Notes: generated from the letters alone by a model not told the origin. 64,000 nucleotides of DNA from Apiospora phragmitis (GCA_038363925.1 JAQQWL010000006.1:4320501-4384500), one strand, 5' to 3'. Positions 35,601 to 47,070 are shown, counted from the first letter of the stretch. Made by a program: numbers and translations.

Positions 35601-36927
35601 AAGTCTATAATCCCCTGGGGGTTTTTATCGAAGGGGAAGAAGAATGCATCCCTGCCAACTCTCTTGAATATGGAAAACACAACATAGTATTCACGACTTA
35701 CCCCAATGCCACATACATTGGTAAAGGATACAAAACAGTATGTTATCTCCTGCTTATTTGCTGTTACCAAAGCCTCTTTCCCAGTAAAAGTAGCCATAGA
35801 ACGACTCCAGCAGTTGTTTTTGGCAGCTTGGCCATAGCTGGCTGAGCTCCGACGTCCCCCCCCTTTTTTTCCCTTGTGGGTACTCTACTGGCAATACTAA
35901 TTTCTGGCGACATGCAGGAGACGGCCTCGGTTGTAGGCTGCAGCGATCTGCTATATTCCTGGGGGAAAATCGATTATTCCGCCAAACCTATCGTGCAGCA
36001 CATTTCTTCCCTGGGCTGCAATCTCACCTTTGAGCGGGTCGACGTCGATGTCACGTTCCTAGGGCCCGACCTCCGGATCGACACTTCGCCCGGGAAAGCC
36101 CCACGGCCCCGGGAAGACACGGCGCGCGACTCGACGATGGACGCCAGCGCGGACTACTACTCGTCCACCGTGGGCATATATGGCAAGCTGGCCAACATCC
36201 AGACGGACCCGCAGCTGCTCGACCAGTTCTTCGGCCTGCTGGTCTCGTCCCGGTACGCGCTGCCCATCTCGGACCTCGGCGACCCCGCCGCCGACGAGAA
36301 GGTCATCGACGCCATCCGCTTCCAGCACGGCGTCATCATGACGCAAGCCCTGGCGCAGCAGCGCCTGCCCGCCGCCTGGTCCAACGTCACGCTCGCGCCC
36401 GCGGCCTTCTCCGCCTCCTCCGCGCCCACCAACGCCAGCGACGCGCAGACCCGGTACGTGGCGCGCGCCACGAATGCGACGGGTCGCCGGCGGGTCATGC
36501 AGGACGCGGCGTCGACGCGCGCGCTCGAGGCGCTGCTGGGCGCCGCGCTCGCGCTCCTCGGCGTGGCCTGGCTCTGCATGCGCCAGACCGACTGTGCTGC
36601 CGCGGGCGCCGACCAGCATCGCGTCCGTGGCCGCCCTCGTGGCCGGCGGCAATGTGCTGGAGAAGCTGCCGGCCGACGCGGAGTGGCGCACCCGGGCGGA
36701 GATCGCGGCTGCGCTGGGGCGGCGGCGGTGGCTGGGGAGGAGGGCGGCCAGAAGCCGAGATTCTGGATCGGGTGGGGCCTCGTCCCGATTTGGAGGGTCG
36801 GGCGATGGGTGGCGAAAGCGAAAATGGCTTCAGGCGGTTCGGGATCTTCGTTGTGGGGGAAGAGGAGTCCATCACGGAGGATGTGGAAGGAGGGAGTGCG
36901 GGGCGGGACAAGCGCTTGCGGGAGTAG
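32669..36927 (+). CDS. DUF3433-domain multi-pass membrane protein, 3' end frame-scrambled
   Basis: A fungal-specific membrane protein family of unknown function. Exon 1 is 32669-34018, exon 2 34094-35029, exon 3 35150-35737, and exon 4 runs from 35918. Introns are 34019-34093, 35030-35149 and 35738-35917, all GT-AG and in phase. Residues of about 75-95 form the first helix. The DUF3433 signature follows (APWRRLMQP, LDYVSGFPLFVVFKALRNKDW), then a second helix pair and a large N-glycosylatable extracytoplasmic segment. The architecture repeats in exons 2-3 (LWTTLPALTFGLMAM, LAPYMLL, then another luminal segment). In exon 4 the last helix (ALLGAALALLGVAWLCM) is followed by the conserved TVLPRAPTSIASVAAL block, but in another frame (break near 36585-36605). 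FWIGWGLV lies back in the first frame, and FRRFGI plus the stop at 36927 lies in a third. The first frame alone would end at 37042. At least three single-base breaks occur in this GC-rich 350 bp. Confidence 0.8.
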
Positions 36928-37233
36928 GTCACGGTATACCACGGTGCGGGAGGTGGGCAGTATAGCCCCGTGGAGCAGGGGGGCGTATCATATAATCCAT
37001 ATTAGCATAGCGTTTGTTTTGATTCGGTACTATATGATGTAGATCCAGATTTAGTAGACGGGCCAACCCCCTTAGAGGAGACAAAGTTAATATTCAGTGC
37101 TTAGTGCCTAGGCCTATCTAGAAAGTAACGAGCGACAATGAGGGTGCGGAAACAAGCTAATCTGGGATTCCCGATCAAGCGGCCACCGGACAAAGGCCAC
37201 GTATGTGTACCCATCCCCTAGGCTCCGTCAGCT
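36928..37233. other. Short intergenic region between convergent genes
   Basis: Shared 3' flank of the DUF3433 gene and the small secreted protein gene. No feature recognised. Confidence 0.5.
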
Positions 37234-37770
37234 CTAGTGGCCAGGGCAGATCACGTAGGCCTTCCCACTTCCAAAGTTGTAAACGTCGCAGCGCTCGCCA
37301 TCGCCGCCGCCTCTGCTCTTGGCCTGGTCACGCACATTGGTTAGCAAAGTACTGGGATGGGAGTCTTCTCTGCCACAATTTGTAGCCACGGTGAAGCTTC
37401 AAACATAAAACTAGACAAGTTTAGGTGTCTCTTACGCACTGCAAATGTTCCCCTTGTTAGTAAGTGGTCACTGTAATATGATAATAGTAATGGACACAGG
37501 GTAAACACATACGCTACTTCCATCCGAACATGGCAAATTCTGCGCCATGTAGTTGCAACTGAAGCCGTTGCATACCTGTGGCATCATAGCGTTAGCTAAC
37601 GTGCAATACCGTGGCAACCGGTCACATGAAGGAAGTACCTACCCCAGTGCCTGGTACCTCCTTCCTTTCCCGAGGCTCTCGGCCTCGGCATGTCGACCTG
37701 AAGATGGCATAGCGCCCACGACGGAAGCAGCAATAGCCGCGGCAGTGATAGCGAGGTTAAAGAATTGCAT
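37234..37770 (-). CDS. Small secreted cysteine-containing protein (effector- or defensin-like), three exons
   Basis: The start at 37770 begins a clear signal peptide (MQFFNLAITAAAIAASVVGA). Proposed exons are 37770-37643 (or ending 37658), 37558-37513 and 37323-37234. Intron 1 starts GTAGGT (or GTACCA) and ends TTCAG, with a GCTAAC branch site about 30 nt before the acceptor. Intron 2 starts GTATGT and ends GACCAG, with GCTAAC 14 nt before the acceptor. The joined frame gives a mature peptide of about 65 residues with four cysteines: CNYMAQNLPC in exon 2 and RCDVYNF plus VICPGH before the stop in exon 3. No family recognised. Intron 2 (about 190 nt) also contains an ACTAAC...TTGCAG/TGC/GTAAGA arrangement, so a tiny extra exon is conceivable. 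The model is my inference from splice signals and frame agreement. Confidence 0.5.
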
Positions 37771-40392
37771 TTTGAGATTGTTTGGCTTAGGTACTGTTGT
37801 CTGCTGTAGATTCTGGTGTAGACGGAGTGGTTGATATCTGGGCGAGTGTTCGATAGTGTTTTGAGGACTTGTAGGAAACCCTCTACAGAGAGCGATGACT
37901 TGGGCCATTTTATACTCGTCTCAGAGGCTCTCCATCTACAATACCCCCGGTCTAATCGAAGTCCTCCTCACAGTAGATTATACACGATGAGGCTAAGCAG
38001 TGATGTTTGCTCTACCATTGTTGCTCGGGCAGAAATGGGATGATTTGAAGGGCGGAGATTACACAGGCGAAAGGATTCCTGTGTTGACTATCGTCATACC
38101 ATACTGGCCGCCGCCAAGTAAAGATGAGCAGTTTCTATTGCAATCCCGCGAGGATTCAAACCCATTCAAAGCTGCTATTTCGCAAAGCTCCTCTACTGAT
38201 GTAATATGTCTTGCATAATCGGTGTGCTGTTTGAGACAGGTCGCAAGTACTAGCGCAAACTTCCGCCATAGGGATAGGTCAGTGCTACCATGAGCCGCAG
38301 CAATCACTTCTCGGCCGTATGCCAAAAAGGAATCCCCACCTCGATTGTAGGCAGTGATTCATGGAACCTCACCTAGTCATTTTCATTTCATACGCAGACA
38401 TGCATCCGAACCTCTGTGCGTCCTTAAAGACAGAATATATGTGGGATATTCGACTCTAGTCGGGTAGCACACCGTCAAAGACTAAGCCCTATCTTCGTGG
38501 GACTCTGGATGACTGCGTAAGTTTCGGACTGTGTCAGAGCCGTACAAAACTTACGCGTTCGTGGGTGGCTAAACATGCAACACATCCTCTGCTGCCATCC
38601 GATTCACCCATCACGAGCCGTCAGCAAGTCACCTCGAGTCATCGGGTCTTGTATAGGCTTACTATGCCGAGAATCGGACAGCAGAGTTCAGATTAGCCAG
38701 ACTATGGATGAGGTTAATTGCTCGCGATACAAACTTGACCATTTGACGCGCCAGCATAGGATTGGTCTTTGCTGATGATAGCTTGGCTTACACGCAGACT
38801 CTCATCGGGTTTCCATGAACGTACGCATAAGTCAAGTCGCATTGGACACCTCTTTATGTTTTTCTATTCAAATATCAGCCTGGCAAGTGAGGGGTGGCCG
38901 TCAAGTTCTTTCCCATTTGGCGCTTATACCCGAGGCACCAAGATAGGATCTTATCATTCTCACTATCAGGCTATGCGTTTTGGCGTTGCGGCTCCTTTCG
39001 CTGAACCTGCATTTACAACATCACTGCCTCTCTCCCTCCTTCAAGCTTGTGAAGACAGTTTAGTGAATTGGTCCACTAGATTCCCCTTCATACCCCTCGC
39101 GCTCTGCGGGTTGTGCCCCGTGGATTACCACCCACGACACGAAGCACCCCATCTTCCTTCCTGGTCTGCGGGCCAGTGGAGCGACGATCCTGATTCTATG
39201 GGAGAGCTAAGTTGATGGGCTTCACGGTCCAGATGCTCGCCGGGGACGTATCCGACGAGGGATGTCATCAACCCATAGCCGGCGTGATGCAGGTGGCTAT
39301 AATCTTCCGTCACGAAGTACAACGCCGTGCTCGAGCCGAGGGTTCGGGCACACGGAACCTGCAGAACACGAATCTTGGGAGGTTCCGGGCATCCGTCATC
39401 GGCATCGGCGGGGCCTACATCCATAACCCTAGCCATATCGTCCTGTCTTTCGAATATAAGCTGCCCATCATGGACCCACAAGATAACCCCATCTGTAAGC
39501 GCGACCCTGAGGAGGTCGGTATCGTGGCTGCGCGTTTATTATTGGGAGGATCCATCTTCGCATTGGCGCGGTTAACCGGCGTTATTGCCTGTCTTGGTGG
39601 GCCCTCTGCTGCCAGCGGACTCGCCTGGTTGGCTAAGTCTTGCAGCATATTATCATTTGACATCCTGAAAACAAACTGCTGGTGATGATTACCAAAGATA
39701 TTGACATCCATGCGGCATGCGGGGGGGAAGGGAGGCGGTTAGATCCAGATCAGCTTTATCTCCAATCTGTCAGCTTCCCACATCCTGATTGGCCAAGTTT
39801 ACGATATTCCTGTAGGGCTAAGGCACTGTTACTAATACTTCAGCTGCACTACTCGAGCGGTTAGGAGGTACTCTTGGCTTCGTCAGCACTGCCGCTAGTC
39901 TCGCGTTTTCGCTCTTAGCCTAAGCCCTGTAACTCCATGAAGGGGGTGTCACACAGAGTTGTTTACACAATCAAATGCATAGAATCTTCACGAGCTGTAC
40001 CTGAACTTGGTTCTCTATCCAATGGCATCCGCCTGATACCGACCATGCAAATAGTACCCTTCCATACTTCCATATACACGAACGATGCCGATGACCAAGC
40101 TCGCGTTTTGGTGGGCAAGCTGACACACAACATAACGACACCTAGTGCAGGCGAGGCCATTGGAAAGGATGCAGTCTGCAATATGATATGATGATAAACA
40201 CGTATATATATTCCATGGCTGCCGTTGTGGAACTGCTGCATTCACCAACATCTGTCTCAACGAAACCATCAATCAAACCACCATCTCCAAGCTAAATCAT
40301 TGCACCCAACACCAACCGAAATACTTAACAAAATCTTACTGTTTACCAGGCTCAACCCATACAGTTCAGCCATTATAACCCTTCATCACACC
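37771..40392. other. Long intergenic region, no confident gene
   Basis: Open stretches exist, for example minus 38059-38325 and 39125-39481, and plus 38769-39215 and 39212-39685. They overlap in opposite orientation, lack signal peptides or known motifs and have no splice-supported extension. The minus frame 39125-39481 (with RVLQVPCARTLGSSTALYF) looks the most gene-like but I cannot assign it. A TATA-like element for the next gene lies at 40203-40211. Confidence 0.4.
40203..40211 (+). promoter_or_regulatory. TATA-like element upstream of the MDR reductase
   Basis: TATATATAT lies about 185 bp before the ATG at 40393. It is the only clear TATA-type sequence in this upstream region. Function is inferred from position. 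Confidence 0.35.
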
Positions 40393-41451
40393 ATGTCGAA
40401 CGTACAGCAGGCCATCGTCGTGACCGAGGTCGGGAAACCCGCCGTCCTCATCGACAACCAGCCCATCCCGCAGCCCGGACCCAACCAAGTCCAAATCAAA
40501 GTCTCGGTCGCCGGCCTCAACCCGCACGACCAGAAGATGCGCGACTTCGGCCTGTTCGTGGCCGAGGGCAGCCTGCCCCAGGTCCTCGCCAACGACGTGG
40601 TCGGCACCATCACCCAGCTCGGCGAGGGCGTGAACAGCAGCGACTACACCGTCGGCGACCGCGTCATGAGCCACGCCCGCATGGGCAGCTGGACGGAGCC
40701 CAAGTCCTCCGAGAACGGCCTGCAGCAGTACGCGCTCGCCAACGTTGGCGCCATGGCCAAGGTCCCCGCCGGCGTCTCGGACGACGAGGCCGCCACGCTG
40801 CCCATCAACGTCATGCCGTCCGTCGTCGCCCTCTACCGCGTGCTGGGCATCCCGGCCCCCTGGGCCGCGGCCGCGGCTGCCTTCGACTACGCGGGCACGA
40901 CGCTGCTCATCGTCGGCGGCGGCAGCAAAAACGGCCGCTTCGGCGTGCAAGTCGCCAGGCTCGCGGGCGTGGGCCGCATCGTCGTCGTGGGCGGCGACGA
41001 GGCCGAGCTGAAGTCGCACGGCGCCACGCACGTGCTGGACCGCCACGGCGGGAGCGATGAGGTCCTAGCGCGGATCCGCGCTGTTGTCGGGGACGACCTG
41101 GTCTACGCGTACGACACCGTGAACGACCCCGCGGGGCAGACGCTGGGCCTCAACGCGCTCTCGAGCCGCAAGAAGGGGGTCATGGCGCGGTTGGTGCCGA
41201 CGGGTCCCGTGGACGAGGCGCAGGTCGTCGGGAAGGAGGCCGTGTTCGAGCTGCGCGACGTCATCGGCATGTCGATCTACCAGAATGACGAGGCCCTGGC
41301 ATTTTGGGAGCGCCTGCCGGGATACCTCGAGTCCGGCCAGATCAAGCCCCTCCAATTCGATGTGAAGGGATTCAGCGCAGCGGAGGTCAATGAGGTGTTG
41401 GACGCTTACCGGGATGGGAAGCCGGTCACCAAGACGCACATCCACTTCTAA
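40393..41451 (+). CDS. ToxD-like medium-chain dehydrogenase/reductase (zinc-free quinone/enoyl reductase type)
   Basis: A 352-residue NADPH-dependent oxidoreductase of the MDR superfamily. The N-terminal GroES-like part has the family's AGLNPHDQKMRDFG segment (about residues 38-51), VLANDVVGTI and GDRVMSH. The Rossmann part starts with LLIVGGGSKNGRFGVQVARLAG (a G-rich turn of the trans-enoyl-reductase type). The catalytic zinc cysteines of alcohol dehydrogenases are absent, which fits the zinc-free ToxD/trans-ER-like group often found in secondary-metabolite clusters. The start at 40393 has a good fungal context (CACCATGTC) and the usual length. The upstream in-frame ATG-less extension to 40225 is not needed. 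No introns. It converges on the FAD oxidase 170 bp away. The substrate is unknown. Confidence 0.85.
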   Translation: MSNVQQAIVVTEVGKPAVLIDNQPIPQPGPNQVQIKVSVAGLNPHDQKMRDFGLFVAEGSLPQVLANDVVGTITQLGEGVNSSDYTVGDRVMSHARMGSWTEPKSSENGLQQYALANVGAMAKVPAGVSDDEAATLPINVMPSVVALYRVLGIPAPWAAAAAAFDYAGTTLLIVGGGSKNGRFGVQVARLAGVGRIVVVGGDEAELKSHGATHVLDRHGGSDEVLARIRAVVGDDLVYAYDTVNDPAGQTLGLNALSSRKKGVMARLVPTGPVDEAQVVGKEAVFELRDVIGMSIYQNDEALAFWERLPGYLESGQIKPLQFDVKGFSAAEVNEVLDAYRDGKPVTKTHIHF

Positions 41452-41620
41452 GATACTAGTTACAGGGAGTTCAACACACGGTTTTAGTAATAGTCATACG
41501 GATCAGGGGAGGCAGGTGTTATGTTTTACATAGATTTTATACTAATACAATAGTTACGTCCCAATACTTGTCCACTAATTGTGATGAGGCTTCGATATAT
41601 GTGAAACAGCAAGTATCCCT

Positions 41621-43493
41621 CTAAGCCGGGAGCTTGTGGCCAGTCATCCTCAGCTTCTGGAAGACCTGGTCGGGGTCGTACTTGGCCGAGACGGCGCGCA
41701 TCTTCGCGATGGCCCTGTCGCCGTAGGAGGCGAGCGGGTCCTGGTTGTGGTTAGCGTAGTTGAGGAAGCGCCAGTGCCAGTTGAGGCCCAGCGCGCCGGC
41801 GAAGGCGTCGATCGAGTCCTGCCAGTCCTTGACGAGCGGGGCGGCCTTGGCCTCGTTCGCGGCGCCCTTGACCGAGAAGGTGGCCAGGAACATGACGCCC
41901 GTCTTGCCCGGGCCGACACCTTCGGCGTTGCCGAAGACGCGCTCCTCGAGACCCATGATGTTGCCGCCCCGGTCCAGGCTGTGCCGCACCATGTTGGGCG
42001 AGATGGGCTGGAACATGCAGAGCGTGTTGAACTCGCTGTCCGCCGACAGGACCTTCTCGAGCTCGGCGACCATGGAGGCGTGCTTCTCGACGGCGAACTT
42101 GATGATGCGCGCGTCGTTGTCGTAGGCACCGGTGTACCAGATGTTGCTAAAGGAAAGAATGAGCTAGCTCGTACGAGTTTGAGTGTGAGAGAGAAAGGAA
42201 TGCAGCCTTACCGGAATCCAGCGGGTTGTCCCGAGCCGAGCTCCATGGTGATTACGGACATGGGAGCAGATTTCAGCGTCTTGGAGACGATGCCGGGGGT
42301 TTTGAGGTAGTCGTCAAACGCCGCGGGTTCGACCTCGTTGATGGTGTTTTCCAGCGCTATGTTTAGCATCATGCCGCCAAGGGCGGGAATGTATGCCCAA
42401 TAGACGATCGCCGTGCTGTTTCGGTCCTTGCCGCTGTTCTCGGCAAACTTGACGTAGCTGTCGATGACGGCCTCCTGCTCGGCGACATCGTAGATCACGA
42501 TACCACCCCACTATCAAAGATGAGTGTCAGCAATCCGTGCTTTACTACCCGAAACTACGTTTTCCAGCGGCTCTCCGACGTTGGAAGGAGTATTTGGGTA
42601 GATTAATCATGCAGCTTACAATATCAGTAGAAGACGGGTCCGGGAACTCGATGGCGAACATGTCGTAGCGCGTAATCAGGCCGAAGTTGCCGGACCCGCC
42701 CTTCATCGCCTGCCAGAGATCCGGGTTTCTCCTCGGCGTTGGCGTTGACGAGGCGGCCGTCCGCCAGGACGACCTCGAAGTTCTGGACGTTGTCGGCGGC
42801 GAACCCGTGCGAGGCCGAGTGGAAGGAGTTGCCGCCGCCGGAGATGAACCCGGAGGCGCCGACGGTGCCGGCCCGTCCGCCCGTCACGGTGACGCCGAAC
42901 GGCGACAGGGTGTCGTACACGGACTGCCAGTGCATGCCGGGCTGGATCGAGACGATCTTGCGATCGGCGTCGTACGTGGTCTTGTTCATAAGACCTGTAT
43001 AAGTTCATAGCGTCAGTTCGGGTTTTGCCCGATAAAATGCGACGATCGACAGGCTTGATTGATAGCTTACCTAAGTCGATGGTGACGCCCTTGTCTATAG
43101 CGTTGGAGTAGGCGTCGGCGCCGTGGCCACCGGCTCGGATGCCGAAGGGACACTGGTTCTGGACGAGCACCTTGATGACTTCCGATGCTTCCTGGGCCGT
43201 GGCGGGCATGACCATGCACCACGGCTCTAGGGCGGCACTGACGGACCAGTACGTGCCCAGCCTCTCGGTATAGGTTGCGCCATCGGGAAGGAAGACGCGA
43301 TCCTTACAGCTCTCTTGCAGCGCATTGCACTACATGGCAATGAGAAGAAACCAAAGTTAGCCAAGTGCGTCAAACATCCGAGAGGGGAACGGCTCACGCA
43401 TTGGTTGCTGAGGGTGACTGGGGCGGAGTGTGTGAGGGCTGCCTGCATGGTGATGGTGGCAGCTCCAAACAAAGCTTGGTTTGACTTCTTCAT
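41621..43493 (-). CDS. Secreted FAD-linked oxidoreductase (FAD_binding_4 + BBE type), frame break in exon 3
   Basis: Berberine-bridge-enzyme-like flavoprotein. Five exons: 43493-43398, 43329-43071, 42994-42620, 42510-42212 and 42146-41621. All introns are GT-AG and all joins in phase. Exon 1 gives a signal peptide. Exon 2 has CNALQESC, then the WSVSAALEPWCMVMPATAQE region and RAGGHGADAYSNAIDKGVTIDLG (the FAD-linking His in GGHG). Exon 3 has the second FAD segment, GRAGTVGASGFISGGGNSF. The C-terminal BBE motif LNYANHNQDP is near the end of exon 5. In exon 3 the frame after ANAEEK drifts. Deleting one A in GAGAAACCC near 42726 restores the expected ENPDLWQAMKGGSGNFGL, so one base is extra or the gene is broken. 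Family members oxidise alcohols, sugars or natural-product intermediates with O2 outside the cytosol. Confidence 0.85.
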
Positions 43494-45437
43494 AGTGACA
43501 GGACGGAAAAAGAAATTCTTCCTTTTTAATGGCTGTGGATCGGGGTGGACGGGAGGGTACGAGAGCGACAATGGCGATCGGCAGTGATCAACAGGTCTGC
43601 TGCAGTTGGACGATGTAACACAACATCTTCTTTTTTCCTCAACCAAACGAGCGGGGATGCAACATTTATTAAGCGAATGCAGCAGGTCGCGGCAGTCGAC
43701 TGCAACGGTAAGCAATTAAAGCTGCATAATGACCAGCCCGCTGGCACTTGTCTTTCCATGGGAGCGTAGCACAGCCGACGGGGCCAATGGACGAAGATAT
43801 TACTCGATTGGGCCCTAGGCCAGCGGGCTGGAGCGTCATTGTCATAGCGGTATACGCGCCGGAAATCAAACGTCAATGGAGGGGTCCCAGACGTATGGAG
43901 TGGCGTTGTAGAAGCCTCGGAAAGGCGCATCGGAAATCCTCCCAAAGGTCTAGGGGCACCATACACTATGCAATGGCTTTGATCGGGCTAAAGACTACGG
44001 ACCCGTTTCACAGACCAGTTTTGACCCAGAACAGCCAGCATCATAGATGGATATCTATAGTGGGCTTCCAATCGGGGCATTGTGTGTTTGACATTCAAGG
44101 GCGCATACAAACCAGGCTCCCAGGGCGGAATGGAATCCCCGGAGGCGGCCGCTCTACCATACATGCATAGCAGCCGAGCAACGGAGCCTGCTACTCCGTG
44201 TCAGGAACGCATATCCGCCTGTGCAAAGAGTCGGCTGATTGGCGTGGCACAGCGAGAACCGAATTTCTTCAAGAGGACTACGGGGGTGGATCGACCCGCA
44301 TGTGCCGCAATCTGTGGGGTTTAGCGCTGTCTCCTAATTAAATCGCCGGCGGCCCGGGTCATCAATGGGTCTGCCCCGTTATCCCCAAGACTCTCCTTCT
44401 GACTTCTTTCTATATCCCGTCATCTCTGTCTTTCCCACCTCAAACACAATATGGGCAGCCTATCTAAGCCATTGGTGTTTGGTGGAATACTGGGAGGTGC
44501 TATCATGCCTGGTCTAGCAGAGCCCTCTGCCATGTCTGCCCATTTGGTTCACTAGTACGGCGCAGCAAACACACCATGATACCCCTGAGTGTTTGGGTTA
44601 GGATTAGCCTGCAGCTCATAGAATCGTGATAAGACCGCAATCCTACGGCCCACATCATCCCAGCTGGACAGAAGAAGGCCTGGGTGAAGCAACAGTAGGG
44701 CTTTCGTCACTGCTTTACTTCTCTGTATCTCCATATCGGGTCACAGGTTACTGGTTATCTGTGGAATCATTCACGATTTTCCCCTTACTGGACTATGGAC
44801 TACTACTAATCAAGAACACCAGGCAGACTAGATAGATGTTCCGATATCTTGCTATTTGTTGCAACACCATGGTTTCTACGCCGCCGGAACCTTACTCCCG
44901 CCTGAACTTTTGCATGATCGGATCCTTGCCCTTATTGGTATGGATCGCATGTGTCCGACACGCCTGTGACTATGGCATCCCAAAGCAGGAATGCAGCACG
45001 CAGGTCTCGGAGTGGATACTTCACAGTCTAAGGACGATCCCCCACACCCCTTGATCGTAATGATTCCGCCGAATGCAAAGGGCAGGTCTGAGAGCAGTCT
45101 CCAGCGGAGGTAGAAGGTTGGCGTTCATAATCAAACAATGCATTTTTGGGTTGCACTCCTTCTCCGGTCGATGCGACACTCACTCAATCGCCTTGAGTGG
45201 CAAGACGATTTGCATTTGCTCATATCGCTTAGCCTGCTGACGTCCTTTCTCAGAGATGGCATGTCATATGCAGAAAGCTGTTTCCATATGATAGACTGAA
45301 TTAAAAATGTACAAGCATATAGATCCCGACGAGTCGCCATCATAACTGTGCCTTGTTTTGTCTGTTCTCCCTGCCCCATCGCTCCCCTCCCATTCACCAC
45401 CGGACCTAACCTTGACGGACACTGGAAATCAGCAACC
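43494..45437. other. Intergenic region
   Basis: Upstream DNA of the FAD oxidase and of the next gene. A 34-codon frame at 44451-44555 (MGSLSKPLVFGGILGG...) follows a pyrimidine-rich leader and CACAATATGG start context, and could be the first exon of a lost or unresolved gene, but nothing continues it. No other feature recognised. Confidence 0.4.
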
Positions 45438-47070
45438 ATGTCAGTGACTCGGGCTGATCAGATCGTCACCCTCGCGCCACCGCCGGAAGGATACGTGGTC
45501 AACTTCGAACATCCACAGAGACGGGCCAATATTCAGGCATACTGGTGTTTTGGCGTCGGCAATGTCCTGGCGCTCCTCTTTCTGGCACAACGCTTCTACA
45601 CCAAGCTTCGCATCCTCAAGAGTTTTCAGCTGGATGATGGTATGTTCCACTAAACTACAAGCCGGAAATACTCGAGAAATTCATGGCTAACAAGTATTAT
45701 CAGTCTTTATTCTACTTGCATGGGTGAGATATGCCCCCATGCCATCCTTCCTCGATATGCGACCGAAACTGACAGGAGATTGGTACGATTAGCTCACAGG
45801 GCTGGCGACACAATTAGTCGGCGTTTGTACGTTATTATGGCACTGCATACCTCTCGAACCACTTAGTATCTAACAACTTAAAGACATTTTCTACGCAGGA
45901 ATAGCTGGCGTGCACTACTGGGAGATATCGATTGGTCAGTTCAATCAATTCATGCTGGTAAGCTGAGGCGGTTCCAATTTCCATCCCATCCGTACGTGGC
46001 TAATCACGGCAATGTCGCTTTCAGCTTGTCTGGGTAGCCGCCATCATCTACACTCTCACGGGCAGCTTTGCCAAGCTGTCTCTGCTGGTCGTCTACATCC
46101 GCCTCTCGCCCCAGAAGTCCTTCCGATACTGCGTCGCGGCGACCATGGCGTTCATCACGTCCTACACAATCGGCCTGTTCTTCAGCTTCATCTTCTCCTG
46201 CAATCCGATGAGCCGGAGCTGGAATGTCCTGGAGACAGAGGGGTCATGCATCAACCAGGCCGCGCTGTACATCGCCACCGCCGTCGCCAATATCGTCTCC
46301 GATGTCATTCTATTTGTGTTGCCGATCCCCCTGGTGATCAAGCTTCACATGCCCAGGATGCAGAAGATCGGTCTTTTCTTCGTTTTTGCTATTGGCTCCA
46401 CGTAAGCTTTTTATCTGTCCAGAGACCCAAAGCAGCGGGAGTTGTTTACTGATGCAATTCGAACCAGAACCGTCGTTACCTCTATCATACGAACCGCTAT
46501 TCTCCCTGGAATGCTTAATAGCCCGGATCAGAGCTGGGCCATCTCCTTTGCCACCATGTGGATGTGAGTATCTCCATCAAAACACTTCTCGTCTCTCGCT
46601 GTGTGGGGGGGGGGCATTAATAATAAGTATCTCCGAAACAGTATCATTGAAGCGAACCTCTTGGTCATCTGCGGCAACATGACGACGCTCCGGCGCTTCT
46701 TCCGCCACGTCGCGCCCAAGTTCGTCGGCTACTCCTCGGACGGCTCCAAGGGCCCGTCCGGCAAGGGCCCGTCCGGCAAGGGCCCGTCCGGCAAGGGCTA
46801 CGCCTCGGGGAGCCGCAGCGCCCACAATAAGCGCCAGACCTTCCGGCCCCGGAACCCTACGAGCGGTTCGAGGCCGAAAATGAGCTGCAGTCGATCAACC
46901 GGGCGCCGTCGCCCCTGGACGGCAGCTACGGTAACACGGCAAAAGCCTCGGCCAACAGTGCATCATCGGCGAACCCGACTTGGGATGAGCGGAAAGCAAG
47001 TCATGATGGGAGTGACAGTGAAAAGGCCATCATCATACAGACCCATTCGGTGAGAGTCACTTATGACTAG
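45438..47070 (+). CDS. PTH11-like rhodopsin-fold integral membrane protein, frame break near C-terminus
   Basis: Seven-helix fungal membrane protein of the rhodopsin-domain family. Exons as read: 45438-45639, 45704-45723, 45793-45826, 45905-45957, 46025-46401, 46468-46563 and 46639-47070. Junction phases agree, giving SFQLDDVFILLAW, LATQLVGV, GVHYWEI, LLVWVAAIIYTLTGSFAKLSLL and so on. The acceptor of exon 4 (GGAATAG) is the least certain. The membrane core ends at ANLLVICGNMTTLRRFFRHVAPKF, the family's usual C-terminal landmark. The tail then carries three GPSGK repeats. After RPRNP the typical acidic tail (YERFEAENELQ through EKAIIIQT to a stop at 47070) lies in another frame. One missing C in GGAACCCTACG near 46859 would restore it. 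As written translation ends at 47053. The role is unknown. Relatives include surface sensors. Confidence 0.8.
46751..46795 (+). repeat. 15-bp tandem repeat, three units, inside coding sequence
   Basis: GGCCCGTCCGGCAAG occurs three times without change and encodes GPSGK x3 in the cytosolic tail of the rhodopsin-fold protein. Perfect units suggest recent expansion. Confidence 0.9.

Noticed and set aside
37338..37523. 60-codon minus-strand frame (MEVAYVFTLCPLLL) as an independent gene
   Set aside because: It overlaps the proposed exon 2 and intron 2 of the small secreted protein, lacks an upstream leader and ignores good splice signals. It remains a weaker alternative.
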